A stretch of 64,000 bases of DNA from Gammaproteobacteria bacterium. GTDB lineage: Bacteria; Pseudomonadota; Gammaproteobacteria; Xanthomonadales; Rhodanobacteraceae. The stretch lies in NCBI GenBank assembly GCA_021324095.1, contig JAJPJT010000120.1, positions 1 through 64,000 of the forward strand. Direction: 5' to 3'. The position numbers and the translations under genes were made by a program. Shown one piece after another: positions 1 to 8,163 of this stretch (positions are counted from its first letter, which is position 1; each line of letters opens with the position of its first letter). The notes beneath the pieces are model-generated. The model saw only the letters and a list, made by a program, of their open reading frames with translations. It did not search any database and was not told where the DNA came from.

Positions 1-672
<672 letters not shown>

Positions 673-712
673 GCGTCGGGACTCGGGGCTCGGGAAGCGT
701 AAAGCCCTTGTC

Positions 713-844
713 GTCATTCCGGGGCCATCGCCAGCTTTATCGGCGATGGAACCCGGAATCCATTTTGATTTTCACATTGCAAACACGAAAAATGGATTCC
801 GGTTTTCCTCGCTCCTCAAAGCGCTCCGCGTCGCCGGAATGACG
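713..844. repeat. Intergenic inverted-repeat element, GTCATTCCGG family
   Basis: The element begins GTCATTCCGG and ends CCGGAATGAC, and it has an inner inverted pair CCGGAATCCATTT / AAATGGATTCCGG. It fills most of the gap between rpoD and the NYN gene. A related copy with the same end sequences and the same GGATTCCGGG core lies at 47551-47747. The symmetry and intergenic position fit a non-autonomous palindromic repeat. Readthrough RNA would fold into a long hairpin, so it may also act on transcript ends. Confidence 0.75.
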
Positions 845-854
845 GGCTTCCTTT

Positions 855-1694
855 ATGAACCGCATCGCCGTTTTCGTTGACGCCGGTTATTTCTACGCAT
901 CCGCCAGCGAACTGCTGTTCGGCACGCCCCTGCGACGCGGCGAGCTGCGTCTCGCCAACGCCGAGTTCGCGCAATATCTCGCCCAGGTCGCGGAAACCAT
1001 CGGTGGTTGTCCGCTGTTGCGGATCTACTGGTACGACGGCACCAACTCCGGCCCAACCGCCGCGCACCTCGCGATGGCGTACCTCGACAACGTCAAGCTG
1101 CGGCTCGGCTTCGTCAATCAATCCGGCGAACAGAAGGGCGTGGACGGCCTGATCTTCTCCGACCTCACCAATCTCTCCCGCAACCGCGCGATCTCCGACG
1201 CGCTGCTGCTGGCTGGCGACGAGGACCTGCGTGTGGGTGTGCAGCAGGCGCAGGAACACGGCATCCGCGTGCACCTGCTGGGCGTCGAACCGAAGGATCC
1301 GTCCGGCAACCAGTCGGCTGCGCTGCAACGCGAGGCCGACACACGTCGCCAGCTCGATGCCGCCGCGCTGGGACAATTCCTGTTCCGTCGCGAATACGCC
1401 GGTGCATCCATCGTCGAAGCCGAGGTCGCGGCCGTGGATGCGGACGTCGCGCACAACCTCGCGCGGATGCAGGAACTCGCCAACGAATACGCCGCGACGC
1501 TCGACGCCACCCAGCGCGAACTGATCCTCGCGCTGCCCGAACGCACGCCGCTGCCGCACGAGCTCGACCGTGAATTGTTGCTGCGTGCCAGCGAACTGCT
1601 CGGCCGCAAACTCGAAGAAGCCGAAAAGCGTACGCTGCGGGGCGCGTTGCGCGCTGCAGTGACGCAGCAGGCATCAGCCGGCGCCGCAAGCTGA
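855..1694 (+). CDS. NYN domain-containing protein (PIN-like nuclease fold)
   Basis: A protein of 279 residues. The N-terminal 160 residues match the NYN fold: MNRIAVFVDAGYFYA gives the first acidic residue, KGVDGLIFSDL the central Asp, and DALLLAGDEDL the third acidic cluster. NYN proteins share the PIN-type metal-dependent active site and are thought to cut RNA, but the substrate here is unknown. The C-terminal third is helical and charged with no recognised domain. The ATG at 855 lies just past the repeat element and has only a poor ribosome-binding site. No operon partner is evident, since the next gene is convergent. Confidence 0.8.
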   Translation: MNRIAVFVDAGYFYASASELLFGTPLRRGELRLANAEFAQYLAQVAETIGGCPLLRIYWYDGTNSGPTAAHLAMAYLDNVKLRLGFVNQSGEQKGVDGLIFSDLTNLSRNRAISDALLLAGDEDLRVGVQQAQEHGIRVHLLGVEPKDPSGNQSAALQREADTRRQLDAAALGQFLFRREYAGASIVEAEVAAVDADVAHNLARMQELANEYAATLDATQRELILALPERTPLPHELDRELLLRASELLGRKLEEAEKRTLRGALRAAVTQQASAGAAS

Positions 1695-1703
1695 GTGGGC
1701 GAA

Positions 1704-2099
1704 TTATCTGCTAGTCGCGGCTGGCCTTTGGCACCGAAACCTATCGAAATGCGGAAAATGAACTTCCGCGTGACAGTTGGCGCATAGCAACCGACACTTT
1801 CTGGCTTCCGCCATCACGGCTTCCCTACTGCGATTCGAGAGCGATCGCGCATCGAGTTCAAAGCTCTTGAGCTTCGGATCGACATGGTGCCACGCAAGCG
1901 CCGCGTAATTGCGATCGTAGCCACACTGCTCGCACCTGCCGCCAAATACCTTCATCAATTCGATCTTTCGAAACAGGGCACGCCTCTGCTGTGCCACGTA
2001 GCTTTGATGATGGTGATTGGTATCCGCGTTTTTGCAGCGCCGCGAACAATACTTCGTCTGGCGCCCTTTCAATTTCCCTTTGCAAATCACGCATTGCAC
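1704..2099 (-). CDS. HNH endonuclease-like zinc-finger protein
   Basis: A protein of 131 residues starting at GTG (2099); an in-frame stop just upstream rules out a longer form. The N-terminus has a Cys knuckle (CVICKGK...YCSRRCKN). A second knuckle, CEQCGYDRNYAALAWHHVDP, supplies the first His pair of an HNH site, and CRLLCANCHAEVHF supplies the final ligands. HNH nucleases nick or cut DNA with one metal ion and are common in restriction, phage and homing roles. Base composition looks less GC-rich than in neighbours. It points away from the tRNA gene, whose intron lies about 110 bp beyond its start. A homing or mobile origin is inferred from position only. Confidence 0.7.
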   Translation of the reverse strand: MQCVICKGKLKGRQTKYCSRRCKNADTNHHHQSYVAQQRRALFRKIELMKVFGGRCEQCGYDRNYAALAWHHVDPKLKSFELDARSLSNRSREAVMAEARKCRLLCANCHAEVHFPHFDRFRCQRPAATSR

Positions 2100-2174
2100 G
2101 TATGAAATTTATCATAAGCCTTTATCTCTGGCGCGCGTGACGCGGTGCATTTACTATGCGTGAGCGATTTGCAT

Positions 2175-2484
2175 GGGCCTATAGCTCAATCGGTTAGAGC
2201 AGGGGACTCATCGAAAGGTGCCGCCGCGGCGAAAGCCGCGGACGGGATCGGGACGAATTCAGGGAAACCTCAGCGGCTCGGCCGGTGGCAACCCTGAGCC
2301 GAGCCGGCGGTACACCGTCGGAAGGTGCAGAGACTACCTGAGGGCTGGAGTGCCCTTGATGACAGGCATGAGCGTCCCGCGCCCCACCAGCGAAAAGCTG
2401 CGGGTGAAGAGATAGTCCGCGCCGGGCAGAAATCCCCGGATCACGCGAATCCCTTGGTTCCAGGTTCGAGTCCTGGTGGGCCCA
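2175..2484 (+). tRNA. tRNA-Ile(CAU), split by a group I intron
   Basis: The exons are 2175-2211 and 2448-2484. Joined, they form a full 74-nt cloverleaf: acceptor GGGCCTA/TGGGCCC, D stem GCTC/GAGC, anticodon stem GGGGA/TCCCT with loop CTCATAA, and T arm CCAGG-TTCGAGT-CCTGG. The anticodon is CAU. The anticodon-arm and variable-loop sequence resembles bacterial tRNA-Ile2 more than elongator tRNA-Met, so C34 would need conversion to lysidine by TilS to read AUA. The 3' CCA is not encoded (TTT follows the discriminator A at 2484), so a CCA-adding enzyme must finish it. The isoacceptor call is an inference from resemblance. Confidence 0.93.
2212..2447 (+). ncRNA. Self-splicing group I intron in the tRNA anticodon loop
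   Basis: A 236-nt insertion lies directly after the anticodon U (2211) and ends in G (2447), the expected omega-G. P1 is CAU (2209-2211) with internal guide GUG (2218-2220), giving the required U-G wobble at the 5' splice site. P2 is a perfect 7-bp hairpin with a GAAA loop (2224-2241). P5 pairs 2275-2282 with 2298-2305. P7 pairs GACTA (2332-2336) with TAGTC (2413-2417), inside the conserved blocks AAGGTGCAGAGACTA and AGATAGTCC. Layout and blocks closely follow the known Azoarcus tRNA-Ile(CAU) intron. No protein is encoded inside. Confidence 0.93.
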
Positions 2485-2521
2485 TTTTCCCCAAGTCCGT
2501 GGTTGTTATTGTGCGGGAAAC

Positions 2522-2550
2522 CATAGTCTGGCCGTTTTGGCCAGACTATG
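2522..2550. repeat. Perfect 12-bp inverted repeat downstream of the tRNA
   Basis: CATAGTCTGGCC at 2522-2533 pairs with GGCCAGACTATG at 2539-2550 across a GTTTT loop, flanked by AAAC and ATTT. It begins 38 bp after the tRNA end and could be its terminator, although no long T run follows. It is the only distinctive structure in the 315-bp stretch 2485-2799. The rest of that stretch holds no gene I can support apart from the start region of the next one. Confidence 0.6.
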
Positions 2551-2799
2551 ATTTCAAGAAAGCAAAGTTTGGCCGCACGTGGCATTCTCGAAGACGGGGC
2601 TAGTTTGAACCAGCAGCAGGCAGCGCGCTGCGTAGCCGCTTTCCGATGCCGACATTCCTTGCCGCAGTTGGCCCCATTTCTCGCCGACTCGATAGAGTCA
2701 GCGCGTGGGCTCATCTGGGTAGTTGAGGGCGCCGAACGTGGCGGTGCGGCTTTGGAAAAGCTGCCATGTACCACTTTGGCATTTGCGCAGGAGGGCACC

Positions 2800-3183
2800 A
2801 TGTCTCGAGAGCGGGCGCTGAAATGCGTGATGGTCGTGAGCGGGCTGTTTTTCCTGGCCGGCATCTATCCGCTGGCGATGTCTTTGTGGTTCTGGACGCA
2901 CTCCAACGACATCGTGCCGATGTTCCTCAGCCTTTACGTCACCCTCGGAGTTTTTCTTCTGATCGCGGCGCGGCATCCGTTCGAGCACCGTAGCCTGATC
3001 GCGTTCGCGGCGTGGTCCAGCTTCGCGCACGCGGGCACCATGCTCGTTCAATCCTGGACTGACGTGGCCGGCCGCCCCGAGTTGTTTGGCATGGCCGCGA
3101 TCCTGCTTCTCGTCGGCGTGCCGCTGGTCGCTCTCATGCCGCCGAAGCGTTCGCCGGAATTGCTGGCTGCTTCCAGCGCCTAG
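2800..3183 (+). CDS. Small hypothetical membrane protein, four predicted TM helices
   Basis: The frame is open further upstream, but the start at 2800 is chosen because AGGAGGG lies 6-12 bases before it and the protein then begins MSRERALKCV and enters a membrane segment. Of 127 residues, about 80 fall in four hydrophobic stretches (roughly 8-30, 38-57, 66-85 and 95-114). The C-terminus is a short positively charged tail. I do not recognise a catalytic motif. It stands alone, with a 220-bp gap before the sigma-factor operon that holds nothing I can identify. Function unknown. Confidence 0.75.
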   Translation: MSRERALKCVMVVSGLFFLAGIYPLAMSLWFWTHSNDIVPMFLSLYVTLGVFLLIAARHPFEHRSLIAFAAWSSFAHAGTMLVQSWTDVAGRPELFGMAAILLLVGVPLVALMPPKRSPELLAASSA

Positions 3184-3403
3184 GGTTAGATCGGCTACCG
3201 CTGGACGTCCGGAGGCAGAAGCGTCAGCGGCCGCGACAGCGCAAGATCGGGTTGATGCGTCGGCTCCTCACCGAGCGCTGCGCGCCCGGTCTACGGGCCC
3301 GCTCCAGCAAGCAAAAACGCGCTGAAGGCATGAGCCGACAAGTCATTGATGCCGGCTGCGCCATCCGGCTAAACCTTTCGCCGTCCTGACGCATCATACG
3401 GGC

Positions 3404-3979
3404 ATGAATGATCTTGCGCTGGCCGTCCCGATCGGCGACATGGAAAGCGATGAAGCGGGCGTAGCCGATGCGGGGCTCGTCGCGCAGGCGGCCGAAGGCG
3501 ACACCAAAGCCTTCGAGGCGCTGTACCGCCGGCACGTTGGACGTATCCACGCGGTGTGCCTGCGGCTCGCCGGCTCGCGGGCGCTTGCCGAGGACTGCGC
3601 CCAGGAAGCCTTCGTGCAGGCGTGGAAGGCACTGCCCGGATTTCGTGGCGAAAGCGCCTTCGGTTCCTGGCTGTACCGGATTGCGATCAACGCCGTGCTC
3701 GCCCGGCATCGCGGTGCGCTGCGCCAGTCCGCCTGGTTTCGGGACGGCGACGATGACGCGCTCGACAACGTCGTTGCGCCGGATCCGCCGCCGGGCGCGG
3801 CGCTCGATCTCGATCGCGCGATCGCCGAACTGCCGAGCGGCGCGCGCGAAGTGTTCGTACTTTACGCGATCGAAGGCTACAAGCACGAGGAAATTGCGGC
3901 GCTGACGGGACTCGCCGTCGGCACCACCAAGGCCCACCTGCATCGCGCCCGCCGACTGTTGCGGGCGAGGTTGTCATGA
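3404..3979 (+). CDS. ECF-family RNA polymerase sigma factor
   Basis: A protein of 191 residues with the two-domain layout of extracytoplasmic-function sigma factors. Region 2 covers about residues 38-105 (FEALYRRHVGRIHAVCLR, AEDCAQEAFVQAWKAL, FGSWLYRIAINA). Region 4 is at about 130-190 (LPSGAREVFVLYAIEGYKH, then the helix-turn-helix VGTTKAHLHRARRLLR). Its stop overlaps the start of the next gene by 4 bp, and that gene encodes a membrane protein with the topology of an anti-sigma factor. It is therefore probably held at the membrane until released by an envelope signal. The target regulon is unknown; the downstream DUF4097 and DUF5916 genes are the obvious candidates. Confidence 0.92.
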   Translation: MNDLALAVPIGDMESDEAGVADAGLVAQAAEGDTKAFEALYRRHVGRIHAVCLRLAGSRALAEDCAQEAFVQAWKALPGFRGESAFGSWLYRIAINAVLARHRGALRQSAWFRDGDDDALDNVVAPDPPPGAALDLDRAIAELPSGAREVFVLYAIEGYKHEEIAALTGLAVGTTKAHLHRARRLLRARLS

Positions 3980-4506
3980 CGAACGAAGACTCAGAAGAAA
4001 TGCTCGACGAAAAGCTGCTGAACGCGTGCGCCGCGCTGCCGCGCGAGATCCAGCCGACGCGCGACCTCTGGCCAGGCATCGCCGCGCGCATCGCGCCGCG
4101 CAGGCGGTTCATGCGCCTTGCGTCCCTCGCGGCGGCGGTCGCGCTGATCAGCGCCGGCGCCATCGTGGCGACCATCCTTTGGGGACACCCGACGCCCGGT
4201 CCCCGCCTCGCCACGCGCGCTCCGCAGGAACCTGCCGCAGTCGTGATGCCGCAGACCGAACGTGCGGTCGCGATCGCCGCCAGCGTGCGCGAGAGCACGC
4301 GGCTCGATCCCAAGATCCAGGCGGTGCTGCTCAGGAATCTCGCGATCATCGAGAACTCGCTCGACGACATCCAGCAGGCGCTGCGGCAGGACCCCGGCAA
4401 TCCCGGCCTGCAGCAACTGCTCTACCAGATGTACCGCAGCGAGGCTGCCCTGCTCGACGCCGCCCAACGCGTCCAGCTCCAATCCACCACCGGAGTCGCA
4501 ACATGA
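3976..4506 (+). CDS. Probable membrane anti-sigma factor
   Basis: A protein of 176 residues overlapping the sigma gene by ATGA. Residues 1-45 are cytoplasmic and acidic, with an LNACAALPREIQPTRDLWPGI segment of the sort that binds ECF sigma factors. One transmembrane helix follows at about 50-72 (LASLAAAVALISAGAIVATIL). The periplasmic part has a helical stretch near residues 105-165 (LRNLAIIENSLDDIQQAL). The His/Cys zinc motif of ZAS-type anti-sigma factors is not obvious, so the role rests mainly on position and topology. The next gene starts inside its stop codon, so sigma, anti-sigma and DUF4097 protein are translationally coupled. Confidence 0.7.
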   Translation: MTNEDSEEMLDEKLLNACAALPREIQPTRDLWPGIAARIAPRRRFMRLASLAAAVALISAGAIVATILWGHPTPGPRLATRAPQEPAAVVMPQTERAVAIAASVRESTRLDPKIQAVLLRNLAIIENSLDDIQQALRQDPGNPGLQQLLYQMYRSEAALLDAAQRVQLQSTTGVAT

Positions 4507-5405
4507 AACGCCAACTCTATCCACTCGCCCTTTCGCTGCTGGCAATCGTTGCACTGCCCGCGTTTGCCGGCACGCCGATCGACAAGACCGTCGCCGCGAA
4601 CCCGAACGGCAACGTCAGCATTTCCAACGTCGCGGGCAGCGTCGACATCACCACGTGGAATCGCAACGAGGTCCACGTCGGCGGCACGCTCGGTGAGGGC
4701 GTCACGCGGCTCGCGGTCGACAAGACTGCGGAAGGCATCGAGATCCAGGTCGTCTATCCGCACACTTCCTTCGGCCGTGTCGAAGGCAGTCACCTGACCG
4801 TGCAGTTGCCGGCGGCGAGCCACCTGCAGGTCAACACGGTCAGCGCGGATATCTCCGCCGCAGGGCTCAGCGGCCCGGTCCGCCTGCAGAGTGTCAGCGG
4901 CGACGTCAAGCTGCAGTCGAAATCGGCGAACCTTCGCGCGGAGACCGTGAGCGGCGACATCGTCATCCATGGTTCGGCGCCCGGCGCGCAGGTCAGCGCC
5001 CACAGCATTAATGGCCAGGTGCAGATCGACGGCGTGGGCGGAGACCTCGATGCAAACAGCGTGAGCGGCGACATCCGCCTGCACGCCGCGAGCCCCGTCA
5101 CCGGCGCGAAGTTCGGCACGACGTCGGGCAACATCGAATTTTCCGGTGCACTCGGCGCGAGCGGCAACTACGACTTCCACTCGACCAGTGGCGACATCAC
5201 CCTCGATCTGTCGCAGGTTCCGGCGGCGAGCTTCGACGTGTCGAGTTTCAGCGGCGACATCACGACGAATTTCGGTCCGACGCCACACCGCAAGAGCGAG
5301 TACGGCCCCGGCAAGGAATGGCAATTCACCAGCGGCGCGGGCAATGCCCAGGTCACCATCGCCACGCTGAGCGGCGACATCAACCTGCGCGCGGCGCACC
5401 GCTGA
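4503..5405 (+). CDS. DUF4097-family secreted beta-repeat protein
   Basis: A protein of 300 residues with a signal peptide (MKRQLYPLALSLLAIVALPAFAG) cleaved near residue 23. The mature part is built of short repeats ending in S-G-D-I (for example VSGDVKLQS, VSGDIVIHG, VSGDIRLHA, TSGDITLDL, LSGDINLRA), the signature of the DUF4097 right-handed beta-solenoid. The family often sits next to ECF sigma genes and has no established enzymatic activity. Its start overlaps the anti-sigma stop by 4 bp. It probably acts in the periplasm or at the cell surface, either as an effector or as a signal-related scaffold. That role is inferred from position. Confidence 0.85.
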   Translation: MKRQLYPLALSLLAIVALPAFAGTPIDKTVAANPNGNVSISNVAGSVDITTWNRNEVHVGGTLGEGVTRLAVDKTAEGIEIQVVYPHTSFGRVEGSHLTVQLPAASHLQVNTVSADISAAGLSGPVRLQSVSGDVKLQSKSANLRAETVSGDIVIHGSAPGAQVSAHSINGQVQIDGVGGDLDANSVSGDIRLHAASPVTGAKFGTTSGNIEFSGALGASGNYDFHSTSGDITLDLSQVPAASFDVSSFSGDITTNFGPTPHRKSEYGPGKEWQFTSGAGNAQVTIATLSGDINLRAAHR

Positions 5406-5443
5406 TCCGCCGGAACCTGAAGCGCTATCCCGAGGAGTGATTC

Positions 5444-7702
5444 ATGCGAGGATTGACCTCGAAGGTTGTTTGCGCCCTGGGTTTGCTGCTTGCAGCGAGC
5501 GCATCGGCCATCGCGGCCATCGCGCCGGCGCCGGTCACGATTCCGCTGCTGACGCCGTGGCTCGGAGCGAACGGCAAGCCGACGGCGGCTGCTTGGAAAC
5601 ACGCCGCGCGCTTCGCAGTCAACAACGAAATCCAGCCGGGCCACAACGTTCCCGCGCCGGTCAAGACCGAAGCCTTCGTCGGTTACACGCAAGCGGCGCT
5701 GTGGCTGCGTTTCGTCGCCGACGATCCGCATCCCGCCGAGATGCGCGTCAAATACCGGCAGCACGACGGCATCGACAACAACGAGGACTTCGTCGGCATA
5801 CTTTTCAACCCGTTCGACGACACGCAGTTCGCCTACGAATTTTTCTGCAGCGCGGGCGGTACAGAGAACGACGCGCTCCGCCAGCAGAACAACGAATACG
5901 ATTCCTGGGACGCTATCTGGTATTGCAGCGCGCACCCCACGCTCCACGGCTACGACGTCGTGATGGAAATTCCCTTCGGTTCGCTGAAGGTCCCTCACAG
6001 CCCGCTTCCGCAGACCTGGCGCATCCTGGTCTTTCGCAACTGGTCGCGCGCGGTCCGTCACCAGATCACGCAGGTCAAGCTCAATTACGACAGCAACTGC
6101 ACGATGTGCGCGGCCGAACCGGTGCGCACGGCCACGCCCATTCCTGCTTCCGATCGCAATTTCGAGGTGATCCCGTCGCTGACGCTTTCGCAGACCGGCC
6201 GGCGCGCCAGCCCGGATGCGCCGTTCCAGTCGGGCAATCCGGCGGCGCATGGCGGGATCGACGCGCGCTGGGCGATCCGGCCCGACCTCGAACTGGCGGC
6301 GACGCTCGATCCGAACTTCTCGCAGGTCGCGCCGGACATCCTGCAGCCCACCGTGAACCGGCGCTTCGCAATCTTCTATCCCGAAAACCGGCCGTTCTTC
6401 CGCCGCGGCACGCAGGTCTTCAATACGCCGGGATTCGATCTCGGTACCGACTACGGCAAGGGCGAGGTGTTCGTGGATACCCGCCAGATCGCCGACCCGC
6501 ACTGGGCCACCAAGGTGGACGGCCAGGTCGGCAACAACGCGCTGGGTGCGCTCGTCGCCGACGACACAATCACCAACATCCTGCTGCCGGGCCAGCAAAG
6601 CTCTTCCCTGCAATCGTTCGACTTCGCAACCCGCGACGGGCTCGCACGCTACCGCTACGACTTTCCCGGTAATTCGTCGCTCGGCTTTCTTGCCACCGAC
6701 CGCCAGGGCGGCGGTTACCAGAACGGACTGCTCGCGGTGGACGGAAGCTGGCAGCTCGATCCCAGCGACGCCATTGTGCTGCAGGCCGCGCGTTCAACCA
6801 CGACCTATCCCGTCCAGGTCGCCAACGCGTTCGGCATCGCGCCGGGCACCCTCACCGGCAGCGGCCTGGGGTTCTCATTCGAGCGCACCCGCAACAACTA
6901 CAACGCGAGCCTGTCGGTGGCGCGCGTGAGTCCGGATTTCCGCTCCGACATGGGTTACCTTCCGAAAGTCGGCTACACCGAGGTCGAGCCGGAATTCGAA
7001 TACGACTGGTACTCGAATTCGTCCTGGTGGAACACCGGCGGCTTCGGCGCGCATTACGACTGGGTGCAAGGCGCCGGCCACGGACCGATGCTCGACCGGA
7101 TGGCCGAAGTCTACGGGTTCGTGAAAGCCAATGGGCAAAGCAACATCCAGCTTTTCCTGCGCCGCGACAATCAATTCTTCGGCGGCAGGAACTTCGTACT
7201 CGACCAGGTCGAGCTGGACGCGATCGCGCAACCGCTGCGCTGGCTCGGCTTCCAACTCGACGCGACCACCGGCGACGGCGCGGACTACATCGGCGTGCGC
7301 AAGGGCCGCCTGCTTTCCTTGGCGCCCCAGGTGACACTCACCCCCGGCCGGCATCTCGAAATCGCCTTCGTAGGCGATTTCGAACGTCTCGACATCGCAG
7401 GCTCCCGGCTCTACACCGATGATCTCTACGACCTGCGTGTATCCTGGTATTTCAATCCGCAGATGTTCGTGCGCGCGATCGGCCAGCTCCAGGACATCCG
7501 CCAGAACACCGCGCTGTACCCGGCCGGCACCGCGAGCCGCAACCGCAGCCTCGCGACCCAATGGGTATTCGGTTACGTCCTCAACCCGTTCACCAGTCTC
7601 TTCGCCGGCTTCAGCAACGGCTACATCGGCACCGGCGATGCCGGCCTCGCCGAGACCGACCGCGAGCTTTTCCTGAAGCTGAGCTATGCCTTCCAGCTTT
7701 GA
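5444..7702 (+). CDS. DUF5916 outer-membrane-type protein with CBM9-like N-terminal domain
   Basis: A protein of 752 residues with a signal peptide (MRGLTSKVVCALGLLLAASASA). Residues about 40-215 resemble the carbohydrate-binding CBM9-like domain found in front of DUF5916. The rest reads as amphipathic beta strands with aromatic girdles and ends in LFLKLSYAFQL, a terminal strand closing on an aromatic-X-Leu pattern typical of outer-membrane barrels. GAGGAG at 5432-5437 supports the ATG at 5444. It follows the DUF4097 gene by 38 bp and may belong to the same transcript. The family is widespread in Bacteroidetes and Xanthomonadales, and its function is not established. Confidence 0.82.
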   Translation: MRGLTSKVVCALGLLLAASASAIAAIAPAPVTIPLLTPWLGANGKPTAAAWKHAARFAVNNEIQPGHNVPAPVKTEAFVGYTQAALWLRFVADDPHPAEMRVKYRQHDGIDNNEDFVGILFNPFDDTQFAYEFFCSAGGTENDALRQQNNEYDSWDAIWYCSAHPTLHGYDVVMEIPFGSLKVPHSPLPQTWRILVFRNWSRAVRHQITQVKLNYDSNCTMCAAEPVRTATPIPASDRNFEVIPSLTLSQTGRRASPDAPFQSGNPAAHGGIDARWAIRPDLELAATLDPNFSQVAPDILQPTVNRRFAIFYPENRPFFRRGTQVFNTPGFDLGTDYGKGEVFVDTRQIADPHWATKVDGQVGNNALGALVADDTITNILLPGQQSSSLQSFDFATRDGLARYRYDFPGNSSLGFLATDRQGGGYQNGLLAVDGSWQLDPSDAIVLQAARSTTTYPVQVANAFGIAPGTLTGSGLGFSFERTRNNYNASLSVARVSPDFRSDMGYLPKVGYTEVEPEFEYDWYSNSSWWNTGGFGAHYDWVQGAGHGPMLDRMAEVYGFVKANGQSNIQLFLRRDNQFFGGRNFVLDQVELDAIAQPLRWLGFQLDATTGDGADYIGVRKGRLLSLAPQVTLTPGRHLEIAFVGDFERLDIAGSRLYTDDLYDLRVSWYFNPQMFVRAIGQLQDIRQNTALYPAGTASRNRSLATQWVFGYVLNPFTSLFAGFSNGYIGTGDAGLAETDRELFLKLSYAFQL

Positions 7703-7755
7703 CCGGTGGACCTGCACTCGTCGGGAGCCCCTCGATCACTTGAGGTTCCTTGGCT

Positions 7756-7771
7756 TGGCACGACTGTTGCA
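7756..7771 (+). promoter_or_regulatory. Sigma-54 (-24/-12) promoter, consensus match
   Basis: TGGCACG-N4-TTGCA reproduces the RpoN consensus at every fixed position, with GG at 7757-7758 and GC at 7769-7770 separated by exactly 10 bases. The implied start near 7783 lies about 35 bases before the ATG of a 76-residue gene that has its own ribosome-binding site. Sigma-54 promoters need an enhancer-binding activator. The only one in this window is PrsR (53884-55248), but linking the two is a guess. Confidence 0.85.
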
Positions 7772-7818
7772 TCTTCACTTTGGTGTACATCACTGGCGAC
7801 TGCAGGGTGGAGGTTGCG

Positions 7819-8049
7819 ATGGATGTGGGTATCGATGCCAAGCAAACCGAACGCGTGCTGAGCCAATTGGCGCGCCTGAAACACCATTGTGACCAAGAAG
7901 GAATGGACGTCCTGGAAAGCCTCAGGCCGTCGTGGCTGGGACTGGACGCGTGGGACATCGTGCTCGAAGACCTCGAAGCCCAGCGATACAAGGAACGTGG
8001 ATACAAGGAACGTGCGCGCGTCGTGCGCTTGCATTTGGTAGCAGGTTGA
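7819..8049 (+). CDS. Unknown 76-residue protein, probably sigma-54-dependent
   Basis: The frame is open from 7750, but the ATG at 7819 is preferred: GGTGGAGG lies 6-13 bases upstream and this start falls after the predicted sigma-54 transcription start. The protein is soluble, charged and probably helical (MDVGIDAKQTERVLSQLARL). It has no signal peptide, Cys pair or recognised domain. Near the C-terminus a 15-bp direct duplication gives RYKERGYKER. An overlapping open frame exists on the other strand (7684-8100), but it lacks comparable start signals. I do not recognise a family. The promoter match is the best evidence that the gene is real. Confidence 0.6.
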   Translation: MDVGIDAKQTERVLSQLARLKHHCDQEGMDVLESLRPSWLGLDAWDIVLEDLEAQRYKERGYKERARVVRLHLVAG

Positions 8050-8163
8050 CGGCGCGCAAGCGAGGCGGTCTGCATCGGCCTTGGCGGACCGGCTGAGCAA
8101 GTCTCCCGTGGCGGTGCGGATTCTCGCCGGCTGACCTATGGCGTGTCGGCATGTGCGGCCCAG

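Noticed and set aside
2218-2603. Open frames crossing the tRNA and its intron
   Set aside because: They overlap conserved RNA structure and have no start signals. A homing endonuclease inside the intron would be far longer than these pieces.
7794-7807. 14-base string TGGCGACTGCAGGG shared with the region upstream of the methyltransferase gene
   Set aside because: A 14-base match between two points is expected by chance several times in a window this size when both strands are compared.
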